A stretch of DNA of 64,000 bases from Lactobacillus sp. ESL0700 (GCF_029392095.1 NZ_CP113930.1:558001-622000); one strand, 5' to 3'. Numbered from the stretch's first letter, positions 1 through 7,216 are shown. Numbers and translations are program-made. Notes: a model not told the origin generated them from the letters alone.

Positions 1-6
1 GCTAAA

Positions 7-1263
7 ATGCAGACTTCCCACGATATTAATTTTTCTGAAACTGAAAAAGGTGCTTTGAAAACTAATTCAGTTATGAATGTAATGCTAATTCTACTAAATG
101 ATAAGTCACTCAAAGGTTTATTCAAATTTAATGAATTTACTGACTCAGTAGATATTTCAAGAAAGCAAAAAATTCAACTATCAACGATACCACCGCTCAA
201 CTTTTCTGAAGGTAAATATGAGGATAAGGACACAAATAGCCTAGAAGCATATATCGAAGCTAGTCCTAACTACAAGCATACAGTTTTTAAAAATGCCTTA
301 ATTGAGCAGGCAGTTGACAATGTGGCCAGAGCTAATTCATATAATCCGTTAGTCGATTATTTCAACAATTGCTTAAAAAATTGGGATAGAAAACGGCGAG
401 TAGATAATTTCTTCCCTACTTATCTTGGAGCCGAAAAAGATGAAACTGACATTTTAATTACAAGACTATGGTTAATGGGAGCAGTGGCCAAAGCTTACAA
501 CCCTTTAGTTAAATTTGACTACGTTCTGGATTTAGTAGGTGGTCAAGGAGCCGGCAAAACAACGCTTTTGCAGAAACTTGCACCACTTGGTTTATATACT
601 GATCAGTTCACTACCTTTACTGATAAAGATGATTTTGAAGTAATGCGAAATGCTTTAATCGTTAACGATGATGAGATGACCGCATCAAACAGAGCTTCAT
701 TTGAAGAAATTAAGAAATTCATTACAATGCAGAGATTTGAATATCGCAAGTCTTACGGTAGAAACGTCAGTCACTTCAACAAAAAGTTTGTCATTTCAAG
801 AACGACAAACGAAATTAAGCACCTGAAAGATAAATCAGGTGACAGACGATTTATTTCAATCCTAGTTAACCCAGATAAGCAACTAAAACACCCAGTTACG
901 GATTTAACGCAAGATTATGTTGATCAGTTGTGGGGCGAAGTAGTCTGGCTATATCAGCAGGCAAAAGACCCGTTTATTTTAGATAAACATCAAAGTGACC
1001 TATTAAAGAAGAATCGTGAACAGTTCATGTACACAACTTCACTGGAAGATGAACTTGACGACGTTTTGGAAAATACATTTGCAGATACAGACTTCATTGC
1101 TAATACAGATTTAGCATATTATCTCTTAGGTTCACAAGATGGATTTACGAATAACCGTAAAGCATCACGAGAAGTTAGGTATTACATGCAGCATAAAGGT
1201 TGGGACGCAGGTACAAGAAGGCGAGTAAATGGAAAAATAACTCGTGGATTTAGAAAAATGTGA
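7..1263 (+). CDS. VirE-family phage helicase/primase-associated ATPase
   Basis: Probable replicative P-loop ATPase of the virulence-associated E family, used by many Firmicute phages with a separate or fused primase to open the phage origin. The Walker A motif GGQGAGKTT spans residues 178-186 and an acidic Walker B-like stretch VNDDE lies at residues 219-223, followed by a conserved RTTNE segment typical of the family. The reading frame is open to the window edge, so the true start may lie upstream and an N-terminal primase part may be missing. It is followed directly by the repeat-rich candidate origin, which fits a replication role. Confidence 0.85.
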   Translation: MQTSHDINFSETEKGALKTNSVMNVMLILLNDKSLKGLFKFNEFTDSVDISRKQKIQLSTIPPLNFSEGKYEDKDTNSLEAYIEASPNYKHTVFKNALIEQAVDNVARANSYNPLVDYFNNCLKNWDRKRRVDNFFPTYLGAEKDETDILITRLWLMGAVAKAYNPLVKFDYVLDLVGGQGAGKTTLLQKLAPLGLYTDQFTTFTDKDDFEVMRNALIVNDDEMTASNRASFEEIKKFITMQRFEYRKSYGRNVSHFNKKFVISRTTNEIKHLKDKSGDRRFISILVNPDKQLKHPVTDLTQDYVDQLWGEVVWLYQQAKDPFILDKHQSDLLKKNREQFMYTTSLEDELDDVLENTFADTDFIANTDLAYYLLGSQDGFTNNRKASREVRYYMQHKGWDAGTRRRVNGKITRGFRKM

Positions 1264-1375
1264 CAGTTGTAAAAGCTGGCGTAACAAGTGATTAGACGAT
1301 GTTTGTGTCACTTGTGTTAGATAATTAAAATTACGTGGCACAGCGAAAACTCTTGGGAGAGTAAGTGTTAACTAT

Positions 1376-1541
1376 GTTTTGTGCCACATAACCATATATT
1401 TATATATAACATTTATAAATAATATATATTACTTTTTATAAATGTTAGAAGAAAATTATCTGTCACATGGCACAAAATAGTCTTGAACTTTAGAGCTAGT
1501 AAGGATACAGCTGTGACAGATAATAATTTTTATCTGTCACA
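1376..1541. repeat. Nested inverted repeats around an AT-rich core, candidate phage replication origin
   Basis: An outer inverted repeat TTTTGTGCCA (1377-1386) / TGGCACAAAA (1468-1477) encloses an almost pure A+T core that carries a perfect 12-bp inner inverted repeat, AACATTTATAAA (1408-1419) / TTTATAAATGTT (1435-1446). A third perfect 12-bp hairpin, TGTGACAGATAA / TTATCTGTCACA, lies at 1512-1541. Related TGTGNCA words also occur near 1259, 1306, 1336 and 1461. There is no ORF here. The position directly behind the VirE-type helicase and the easily melted core suggest an origin; this is inference. Confidence 0.5.
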
Positions 1542-1626
1542 TTAAATCAAAAAAACAGGCGATTTTTAAATTAAGACAGCTAAAATCGCTCTGTTAAATC
1601 AAAAAAACGGCATTTTTTAAATTAAG
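1542..1626. repeat. Two tandem imperfect 33-34 bp direct repeats
   Basis: TTAAATCAAAAAAAC...TTTTTAAATTAAG occurs at 1542-1575 and again at 1594-1626, 52 bp apart. Each copy is itself a loose AT-rich palindrome (TTAAA...TTTAA). The second copy runs directly into the ribosome binding site of the next small gene. It may be a duplicated leader or part of the replication-origin repeats. Confidence 0.5.
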
Positions 1627-1635
1627 GAGATAAAT

Positions 1636-1794
1636 ATGGCGTTAACTAGATTTGGAAAAATGCTTAAGCAGCTTCTGTTTATTGAAGAATCAGAAACGGA
1701 TAAAGGTTTAGCAATCAAAAATGTTAATTACACTAAAAAAACCAATTTTAATAACAAGAAAGAACGATTGATTATTTCAATCGACTATGAATAA
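1636..1794 (+). CDS. Small phage protein, 52 aa, unknown
   Basis: ATG at 1636 is preceded by a good Shine-Dalgarno (AAGGAGA, 1624-1630). The 52-residue product starts MALTRFGKML, has a basic asparagine- and lysine-rich centre and ends with a hydrophobic/acidic strand (RLIISIDYE). Its stop region supplies the AAGGAG ribosome binding site of the next gene, so the two are translated together. No family is recognised; it is probably an early accessory protein of the replication region. Confidence 0.6.
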   Translation: MALTRFGKMLKQLLFIEESETDKGLAIKNVNYTKKTNFNNKKERLIISIDYE

Positions 1795-1804
1795 GGAGAA
1801 TGAC

Positions 1805-1996
1805 ATGCAAGGTAAAGTTTTATATTTTAAGGGTAATATTGACAATTTTAAGACTAAAGATGATGAAGTGACCATTCAGATTAAAGCAGACACGAAAGAT
1901 GTGTCGCTTGATCGGTTACATGATATTGCTCAGGGTACAATCGGGATTCAATTGGAGGCGGCTCAAACTGAGCTGATTAAACAAGATGGAAAATAG
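1805..1996 (+). CDS. Small phage early protein, 63 aa, unknown
   Basis: ATG 1805 is chosen because AAGGAG at 1793-1798 sits 6 nt upstream; an in-frame ATG at 1787 lies inside the previous gene and has no binding site. The product is a mixed-charge soluble protein (KVLYFKGNIDNFKTKDD start, acidic middle) with a beta-rich look. It overlaps the next gene by 11 nt, indicating translational coupling. Function not recognised. Confidence 0.65.
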   Translation: MQGKVLYFKGNIDNFKTKDDEVTIQIKADTKDVSLDRLHDIAQGTIGIQLEAAQTELIKQDGK

Positions 1997-2486
1997 AATA
2001 AAAAATCATTACCCAGACACTAAAGCATATAACTATATACTTAAAGAATTTGATGAAAAGGGCATTGATTTAAATATAATTGCTAAAGAAGCTTATGAAA
2101 GTCAATTACGACATCATACTAAAAAAGATTTGAGTTTTTATCGTAAAGCTTTAGATAAAGTTTTACATAAACGAGAAATTATGAATTATATTATGACCGG
2201 CTTAGCTTTGGATAACTTAGCTACAGCTAAAAAATTGCCTCAGCCTTTGCAATCTATTTTGGATAATGACTTAGGCGTTTATGGAACTGATGAATCAATT
2301 GCTATTGGTATGACAGGACTATATGGTTCAATTGCTCAGACTAATTTTGGTACCTTAGATACTTACAAGTCTGGTCTAGCAAAAGAAATCGATACTGATA
2401 ATAGCAGAGTTAATGTGTTTTTAGATGACATTGTATCAGCGTTAAATGCTTGTACTCAGGCACAAGTAGCACATAGCGAGGCGTAG
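1986..2486 (+). CDS. PgpA/YutG-family phosphatidylglycerophosphatase-like protein
   Basis: The 166-aa sequence matches the soluble, YutG-like branch of the phosphatidylglycerophosphatase A family: a helical N-terminal part, then conserved blocks like LPQPLQSIL, YGTDESIAIG, LYGSIAQTNFG and VNVFLDDIV. In the family the conserved Asp/Glu and Asn residues of these blocks form the metal-dependent phosphatase site acting on phosphatidylglycerol phosphate. There are no obvious membrane spans, as usual for this branch. Presence in a phage early operon is unusual biologically but the alignment blocks are clear. Whether it hydrolyses a lipid or another phosphate is not known. Confidence 0.75.
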   Translation: MENRIKNHYPDTKAYNYILKEFDEKGIDLNIIAKEAYESQLRHHTKKDLSFYRKALDKVLHKREIMNYIMTGLALDNLATAKKLPQPLQSILDNDLGVYGTDESIAIGMTGLYGSIAQTNFGTLDTYKSGLAKEIDTDNSRVNVFLDDIVSALNACTQAQVAHSEA

Positions 2487-2488
2487 CG

Positions 2489-2794
2489 ATGAAAGCTAGT
2501 GATTATAAAACATATAAAAGCTGGTATATACATTGGGCAATACCAGGAATTATAAGTGATTTAAGTGAAGCTGGTGCTAAATTATTAGGACTTGAAATTT
2601 TTCCAATATCACTAATTGTGGGATTACTTTCTTTGCCAAGATTAGCCACAAAAATTGGAAAAACAATCATGCTAATGGCGGTAATACTTTATTTGATAAT
2701 ACTAGCTGTGCAACTGATTAAAGTTATAAAGCAATATAACAAGTGGGCCAAAGAAGATTGGAATGAAGCACATGAAAAGGATAGGATAAATTAA
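2489..2794 (+). CDS. Small phage membrane protein, 101 aa
   Basis: Begins 3 nt after the PgpA-like gene and ends in a TAATG overlap with the nuclease gene, so it belongs to the early operon. The sequence shows two to three hydrophobic segments (roughly residues 15-35, 38-55 and 58-80) and a charged, tryptophan-containing C-terminal tail (KWAKEDWNEAHEKDR). No family is recognised. Adjacent to a phospholipid-phosphatase-like protein, it might be a membrane partner; this is only context. Confidence 0.6.
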   Translation: MKASDYKTYKSWYIHWAIPGIISDLSEAGAKLLGLEIFPISLIVGLLSLPRLATKIGKTIMLMAVILYLIILAVQLIKVIKQYNKWAKEDWNEAHEKDRIN

Positions 2795-3135
2795 TGACAG
2801 AACTTAAAACGGAACATGATATTCAAAATTCAATTCGCCTAGCATTCTCACAGCGGCATTATCTATGTTTTCGTGCAAATGTTGGCAAGGTTTTAATGCA
2901 GAACGGGCGTTGGTTTGATACAGGGTTACCTAAAGGATTTCCCGATTTATTCGGGTATGACAATTTAAATAAGCCATTCTTTATTGAAGTTAAAAATGCA
3001 AAAGGCAAACCGAGACCTGATCAGATTAGGTTCCATGAAATGCTTTCCCAACGAAATATTTGTCACGGTATTGCTCGCAGTCCTGAAGAAGCAATTGCAA
3101 TTGTGAAAGGAGACCTGATTGGGTATGGATACTAA
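2794..3135 (+). CDS. VRR-NUC domain nuclease
   Basis: A 113-aa single-domain VRR-NUC protein of the PD-(D/E)XK superfamily, a type common in phage replication/recombination modules where it is thought to cut branched or flap DNA. Visible signature: TEHDIQ near the N-terminus, GLPKGFPDLFG (the metal-binding GxPD), FFIEVKNAKG (the catalytic ExK) and the following PDQIRFH with the conserved Q. Length is typical of the phage stand-alone form. The start overlaps the preceding stop (TAATG). Confidence 0.85.
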   Translation: MTELKTEHDIQNSIRLAFSQRHYLCFRANVGKVLMQNGRWFDTGLPKGFPDLFGYDNLNKPFFIEVKNAKGKPRPDQIRFHEMLSQRNICHGIARSPEEAIAIVKGDLIGYGY

Positions 3136-3304
3136 GAAATGCGAGTATTGCCAGAATGGTAGATATATTATTGACGATGATGATAATGAGCTTTGGATAA
3201 CTAAGGATAATGGCAGACCAGTAATTACAATGGATGGTAGTTGTGGCATTGTATCTAGACAAATAAATTACTGCCCGATGTGTGGTAGAAAGTTGGAGGT
3301 ATAG
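3119..3304 (+). CDS. Small zinc-knuckle phage protein (two CxxC)
   Basis: The 61-aa product carries CEYC near the N-terminus and CPMC followed by GRKL near the C-terminus, a four-cysteine zinc ribbon found in many Lactobacillus phage early regions. A TTG at 3119 has GGAG 6 nt upstream; an ATG two codons later (3125) is the alternative start. It overlaps the nuclease gene. A related but interrupted gene follows, so the pair looks like a local duplication. No function is established; zinc binding is inferred from the cysteines. Confidence 0.65.
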   Translation: MGMDTKKCEYCQNGRYIIDDDDNELWITKDNGRPVITMDGSCGIVSRQINYCPMCGRKLEV

Positions 3305-3306
3305 CT

Positions 3307-3534
3307 ATGACTGAAGAAAAAGGCTGTGCTTATTGTACAGACGGTGCTGCAAAAAGTGAAGACGACAGCGAAAGCGATATAATAGTCAAATTGCATAAAC
3401 GTAGCGATCATGATAACTATCCGTATTTAAAGGTAAAAGAGTATTCGGTTCAGGGATTTCTGGGGCTTGATATTCCTGTAAGCTAATGTCCCTGGTGTGG
3501 TCGTCCTTTAGGAGGTGACTCTAATGAAAACTAA
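3307..3534 (+). pseudogene. Zinc-knuckle protein interrupted by an in-frame TAA
   Basis: ATG 3307 opens a 59-codon frame with CAYC near the start, ending in TAA at 3484-3486. Directly after that stop the same frame continues CPWCGRPLGGDSNEN and stops at 3532-3534. The neighbouring intact gene has NYCPMCGRKL at the same place, so the stop replaces the residue (Tyr in the paralogue, TAC/TAT) just before the second cysteine pair. Without readthrough the product lacks half of its zinc site. The single base change explains the break; a recent nonsense mutation is more likely than programmed readthrough. Confidence 0.6.
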
Positions 3535-3712
3535 TTCAATAGTTCGTTTAAATGATGGTAGGACGTCTTATCATGTTAAGGAAACAATGAAACAAATTAT
3601 GGGTAAACTGTCTGATACTAAATTTATTAAGCTGACTGACCAGGCTCTCGGTCCAGTCTTAATCAATATTTCCAATATTATTTCGGTGACTAATTATGAT
3701 AAATACTATTAA
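3524..3712 (+). CDS. Small phage protein, 62 aa, unknown
   Basis: ATG 3524 has a strong ribosome binding site (AGGAGG, 3510-3515) that is embedded in the tail of the preceding broken frame; an upstream GTG at 3515 overlaps that site and is unlikely. The product alternates polar and hydrophobic residues and ends with FIKLTDQ...VLINISNIISV, a pattern seen in small beta-sheet phage proteins that bind neither metal nor membrane visibly. Function not recognised. Confidence 0.6.
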   Translation: MKTNSIVRLNDGRTSYHVKETMKQIMGKLSDTKFIKLTDQALGPVLINISNIISVTNYDKYY

Positions 3713-3729
3713 TACAAAGGGGTAATTCG

Positions 3730-4200
3730 ATGCAATTCTTTCGCGAGCTTGATGAAAAGAAAACAGCTGATAAAACTGAAAACTTTTTAGATTACAAATT
3801 ACCACAGTTTATTGAGCAAACAGGATACTTATTGCCTGATTTAGCTAGTCCTAAGTGGTCTAGCATGCCCAAAAGTCCTAATGCAATCAACTCGCGTGAA
3901 GATAATCTACTTGAAGCAATTGAGATTGATCGTATTATGCGAGCTATTCATCAAACAATTTATCATTGTTCATCAATTAGTAAAATAATTTTAATATCTT
4001 TATTTATAAAGCGTAATTCAGTAGAGCAAACAATGCGGTTATTACCTTACGAGAAAACTCGCTATTATAAGCGATTAAAACCTAAAGCATTAATCGAATT
4101 TGCTAATAAGTATCATTATTATGAAAATCAGAATGGTGTTGATGATGATAATTTTATTGAATTAAGAATTTTCAAAAAGCAACATTCAGAGGAATTTTAG
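3730..4200 (+). CDS. ArpU-family phage late transcription regulator
   Basis: Matches the ArpU/RinA-like group of phage proteins that switch on the packaging-to-lysis operon. Features: N-terminal FFRELDEKKTADK, the family SMPKSP block, and a C-terminal sigma-region-4-like helix-turn-helix (SVEQTMRLLPYEKTRYYKRLK). Length (156 aa) and position, directly before the packaging module, are typical. It probably binds the 4201-4462 region or just downstream to activate late transcription; the site itself cannot be proven from sequence. Confidence 0.8.
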   Translation: MQFFRELDEKKTADKTENFLDYKLPQFIEQTGYLLPDLASPKWSSMPKSPNAINSREDNLLEAIEIDRIMRAIHQTIYHCSSISKIILISLFIKRNSVEQTMRLLPYEKTRYYKRLKPKALIEFANKYHYYENQNGVDDDNFIELRIFKKQHSEEF

Positions 4201-4204
4201 AGCA

Positions 4205-4233
4205 GATTATATGACTATAAAACGTGCTATATT
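4205..4233 (+). promoter_or_regulatory. Candidate extended -10 promoter of the RNA locus / late region
   Basis: TGCTATATT at 4225-4233 is an extended -10 (TGn + TATATT). The -35 region 17 bp upstream (GATTAT) is poor, which would fit a promoter needing an activator such as the adjacent ArpU-type protein. Transcription would start near 4240, at the first stem of the structured region. Confidence 0.35.
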
Positions 4234-4301
4234 AGTATTGTCGAAAGAGTGATGGAAAAGCTAGTTCGACAGAGAGTGGTTTTTAAGAAGTGTACAAAGG
4301 T

Positions 4302-4367
4302 AGCGGTGCGTTAGGTACGAAGATAGCCATGTCGGTTATAATGCAGGTTCAATTCCTGTCGCCGCTA
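4302..4367 (+). other. tRNA-like fold without D-arm
   Basis: 66 nt, short for a tRNA. Acceptor-like stem 4302-4308 / 4360-4366 with one G-T pair, discriminator-like A at 4367 and no encoded CCA. The T-arm 4343-4359 has a canonical TTCAATT loop. The middle hairpin 4323-4339 has a 5-nt loop without a proper anticodon loop, and no D-stem can be drawn. It is either a decayed phage tRNA or a tRNA-mimicking element. Confidence 0.5.
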
Positions 4368-4406
4368 TAGTCCGTGATGACGGTAAACTAAAAATCATTC
4401 ATCTCA

Positions 4407-4435
4407 AAAAATCTAGCTTTATTGGCTAGATTTTT
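4407..4435 (+). terminator. Intrinsic terminator after the RNA locus
   Basis: Perfect 11-bp stem AAAAATCTAGC / GCTAGATTTTT with a 7-nt loop; the descending arm ends in five T. It stands 27 nt before the start of the cargo gene and separates it from the upstream genes. Confidence 0.85.
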
Positions 4436-4462
4436 GTATTATTGCAGTGAGGTGAATGAAAT

Positions 4463-5476
4463 ATGGATAAAAAATATTTTTCTAACGCTTTTCCAGCTGC
4501 CACGGCTGCGCTAGATATACATGAATATAATGGTGAAGATTTTCAAAAAGTTTTAGATTGTTTATTTTTAATAGCTAACGGTAGTATTCAATCTTCTGCT
4601 TTAAAACAACCTTTAAATATATTGGTAGCTGAAACCACTTCGTTTTGGTGTCTAGCAATTAATTTTGATAAAGCAATATTTGGTGAAACCGTTTTTAACG
4701 ATATTGTGACTAAAAGAAATGATAAGGAAATAGAGCCTTTTATTAGAAAAGTATTTTTTGAAGAAATTGGTATGAATACAAATGCAATTATTAGATTACC
4801 TAAATCTTCTTTTGATAAAATATTTAATAAATTGTTGTGTATATTTAACAAAAGTGGAAAAGTCAATGAAAGAGTAAATATGCTTGCTACTTACAATTTA
4901 TTTGCCGATAATGACGTAGAAAAATGTGTAATTGCAATTGCCAAAGGTTTAAGCAGAGGAAATTCATTATATGGAGGTAAAGGTATGTGGGTTAATCCAA
5001 TATTTCAGGCTAAGGATTTAACAATAGATCCTAATATGTGTTTTAGTATTCTTCCATTTACTAAAGAGCGTTTAGAAATTTTAACTGATATTGTTAAGCC
5101 TGCTTTAGAAAATGATTTTAATATTAATGTGATTAAGTCTGGTGATGTTTTTGACGCTAACTTGAATATTATGGAAAGCATATGGACTTACATTAATAAA
5201 GCAAGATTTGTAATTGCAGATTTAAGTGAAAAAAATCCCAATGTATTTTATGAATTAGGAATTTGTCATACATTAGGTAAGAAAGTTATAACTATTTGTG
5301 ATAAAAAGAGTTACGAAGAAGATTATAAAAATAAATTACCATTTGATATAGGTTTCATGAATACTATTTTTTATGAAAACAAGGCAGCTGGCTCTAAAAA
5401 GATGATTGATCAAATTGAAAATAACGTTAGAGCAATTATTTCAGGTAAGCCATATATTAATTCTGAGTCTATTTAG
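4463..5476 (+). CDS. Cargo protein with C-terminal TIR / nucleoside deoxyribosyltransferase-like domain, defence candidate
   Basis: The 337-aa protein has an N-terminal half (about 1-185) that I do not recognise and a C-terminal domain (about 190-330) with the signature of TIR-like and nucleoside 2-deoxyribosyltransferase-like folds: FSILPF start, then ADLSEKNPNVFYELGICH at residues 252-269, with E264 in the place of the catalytic glutamate, and LGKKVITI. In bacteria such domains often cleave NAD or nucleotides and act as abortive-infection effectors. It is not needed for virion building, is AT-rich, and sits between two terminators (4407-4435 and 5493-5518) between the late regulator and the terminase, a classic phage cargo position. 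ATG has AGGTGA upstream. Defence function is inference. Confidence 0.6.
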   Translation: MDKKYFSNAFPAATAALDIHEYNGEDFQKVLDCLFLIANGSIQSSALKQPLNILVAETTSFWCLAINFDKAIFGETVFNDIVTKRNDKEIEPFIRKVFFEEIGMNTNAIIRLPKSSFDKIFNKLLCIFNKSGKVNERVNMLATYNLFADNDVEKCVIAIAKGLSRGNSLYGGKGMWVNPIFQAKDLTIDPNMCFSILPFTKERLEILTDIVKPALENDFNINVIKSGDVFDANLNIMESIWTYINKARFVIADLSEKNPNVFYELGICHTLGKKVITICDKKSYEEDYKNKLPFDIGFMNTIFYENKAAGSKKMIDQIENNVRAIISGKPYINSESI

Positions 5477-5492
5477 TAAAAATAATTTAATT

Positions 5493-5518
5493 GGCGGACA
5501 CGATATCCGTCTTTTTTT
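5493..5518 (+). terminator. Short intrinsic terminator behind the cargo gene
   Basis: Stem GGCGGA (5493-5498) / TCCGTC (5506-5511) with one G-T pair, 7-nt loop, followed by seven T (5512-5518). Short but well placed, closing the cargo unit before the terminase genes. Confidence 0.6.
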
Positions 5519-5541
5519 ATGCAGAAAGAAGGTGATAATGC

Positions 5542-5976
5542 TTGAGTTTAACAGTAAAACAACAAAAGTTTGCAGATGAATATATTAAATCAGGTAATGC
5601 CACGGAAGCAGCAATTAAAGCAGGTTATTCGAAACGAACAGCTTACTCAATTGGACAAGAAAACCTGAAAAAAGTTGAAATTGCTAATTACTTAGAAAAA
5701 CGAATGAAAGAAATATCTGATAGTAAAGTTGCCGATCAGCAAGAAATTCTTGAGTATTTGTCATCTGTTATGCGAGGCGAGCAAACAGAAGATGTAGCAA
5801 CAGCTAAAGGTATTTACAAAGATGTTCCGGTAGGAGCAAGAGATAGAATTAAAGCAGCTGAATTGCTAGGCAAGCGGTCAGCAATGTGGACAGAGAAGCA
5901 TGATGTGAATGCTAGGATTGCAAGTCCAGTGCAAATAATTGATGATATTCCAAAGGATAGTGAAGAAGATGGTTAG
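5542..5976 (+). CDS. Terminase small subunit
   Basis: DNA-recognition subunit of the packaging motor. The N-terminus KQQKFADEYIKSGNATEAAIKAGYS is the conserved helix-turn-helix of the Terminase_2 family, followed by a coiled oligomerisation region and an acidic tail. Starts with TTG at 5542 with AAGGTGAT upstream; no in-frame ATG fits. Overlaps the large subunit by 8 nt. Length (144 aa) is typical. Confidence 0.9.
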   Translation: MSLTVKQQKFADEYIKSGNATEAAIKAGYSKRTAYSIGQENLKKVEIANYLEKRMKEISDSKVADQQEILEYLSSVMRGEQTEDVATAKGIYKDVPVGARDRIKAAELLGKRSAMWTEKHDVNARIASPVQIIDDIPKDSEEDG

Positions 5977-7216
5977 ATTATCTAGCTTGATTGCACCATC
6001 CTTTTTTAGTGTCTATCAAGATGTAAAACATCATCGCTATGCTAATTATTGGCTAAAGGGAGGACGTGGTTCAACTAAGTCCTCTTTTGTTTCGCTCGTT
6101 ATCATTCTAGGCATGATGCAAGATTCAGAAGCAAATGCAGTGGTTATTCGTAAGGTTGCTGCCACCTTGCGTGATTCAGTGTTTGACCAATACTTGTGGG
6201 CAATCGACAAGCTAGGTGTGTCGGACTACTGGGCAAGCTCAACCAGTCCAATGCAACTAACGTACTTGCCGACAGGTCAACAAATACGGTTTAAAGGTGC
6301 TGACAAACCGCAAAAGATTAAGTCTCAGAAGTTTAGACATGGCTATACGAAATTCAAGCACTTTGAAGAAATATCAGACTTCAAAGGAATGGAAGAAATA
6401 CGTAATATCAACCAGTCACTTAACAGAGGTGGTTCTGGCATTGTTACGTTCAGCTCTTACAACCCACCTGCTAGTCAGCGTAATTGGGTCAACGAAGCAA
6501 CAGAACAGCAATCACTGCGAAAAGATACGTTAGTGCATTCGTCAGATTACCGCAGTGTGCCAAAAGAATGGCTTGGTAAAGAGTTTATTGCTGACGCTGA
6601 ACAACTTAAGCTTGATAACGAAAAAGCCTACCAGCATGAGTATTTAGGCGAAGTTACAGGTACGGGCGCAGAAGTATTTGACAACATTACAGTGCGCAAG
6701 ATTACTCAGCAAGAGCGCAATGATTTTGAAAGTATTTATCACGGCATGGACTTTGGATTTACTAATGATCCGACTGCTTATGTTGATATTGCTTACGAGC
6801 CAAACAGACGGCGAATACTTATTCTTAATGAAATCTATCAGCGCAGGTTAATGAATAATGAAGCAGCTGAGAAGATTAAGCAGACTGGTATTGGTCATGA
6901 ATTGATTTCAGCTGATGCAGCAGAACCGAATACGATTGCTGAATTGCGCAGGTTAGGACTTAACGTTGTTGGCGCACCAAAAGGCAAAGGTAGCCGTGAG
7001 TTTACTTATAAATGGCTGCAAGGACTGAGTGAGATCGTGATTGACCCTGTTACTTGTCCGAATGCTGCGAGAGAGTTTAGAGATTACGAATATCAGCGTG
7101 ATGGCATGGGTAACTTTATTGAAACATATCCAGATGGTGATGATCACACGATTGATGCGGTCAGGTATGGAATGCGTAGACAAATGGTGAAAGGAGGTTT
7201 TGTGCCATGGAAATAA
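5969..7216 (+). CDS. Terminase large subunit
   Basis: Packaging ATPase and headful nuclease. Walker A-type loop GGRGSTKSS at residues 31-39 (K37), then the C-terminal RNase H-like nuclease with HGMDFGFTNDP (D261), ISADAAEPN and a last acidic DAVRYG motif (D396). I chose ATG 5969, which overlaps the small-subunit stop and gives the usual MVRLSSLIAPSF start; an ATG at 5939 would add ten residues inside the small subunit gene. Followed with a 10-nt overlap by the portal gene. Confidence 0.93.
   Translation: MVRLSSLIAPSFFSVYQDVKHHRYANYWLKGGRGSTKSSFVSLVIILGMMQDSEANAVVIRKVAATLRDSVFDQYLWAIDKLGVSDYWASSTSPMQLTYLPTGQQIRFKGADKPQKIKSQKFRHGYTKFKHFEEISDFKGMEEIRNINQSLNRGGSGIVTFSSYNPPASQRNWVNEATEQQSLRKDTLVHSSDYRSVPKEWLGKEFIADAEQLKLDNEKAYQHEYLGEVTGTGAEVFDNITVRKITQQERNDFESIYHGMDFGFTNDPTAYVDIAYEPNRRRILILNEIYQRRLMNNEAAEKIKQTGIGHELISADAAEPNTIAELRRLGLNVVGAPKGKGSREFTYKWLQGLSEIVIDPVTCPNAAREFRDYEYQRDGMGNFIETYPDGDDHTIDAVRYGMRRQMVKGGFVPWK

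Larger units (their letters stand above)
4239..4435 (+). ncRNA. Structured RNA locus with a tRNA-like 3' domain
   Basis: The region has no ORF but several helices: TGTCGAA (4239-4245) / TTCGACA (4265-4271); a tRNA-like part 4302-4367; a small hairpin CCGT-GATG-ACGG (4372-4383); and a strong terminator (4407-4435). With the candidate promoter at 4225-4233 this makes a unit of about 195 nt between the late regulator gene and the cargo gene. The tRNA-like part has a 7-bp acceptor-like stem AGCGGTG/CGCCGCT, a standard T-arm (GCAGG-TTCAATT-CCTGT) and a 6-bp middle stem ATAGCC/GGTTAT with a 5-nt loop. No known RNA family is assigned. Confidence 0.45.

Noticed and set aside
3026..3262. Minus-strand ORFs over the nuclease and zinc-knuckle genes
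   Set aside because: Shadows of well-supported plus-strand genes, no ribosome sites, odd composition.
4302..4367. A normal tRNA gene
   Set aside because: Acceptor-like and T stems are good, but there is no D-arm, the middle loop has 5 nt without a proper anticodon, and total length is 66 nt.
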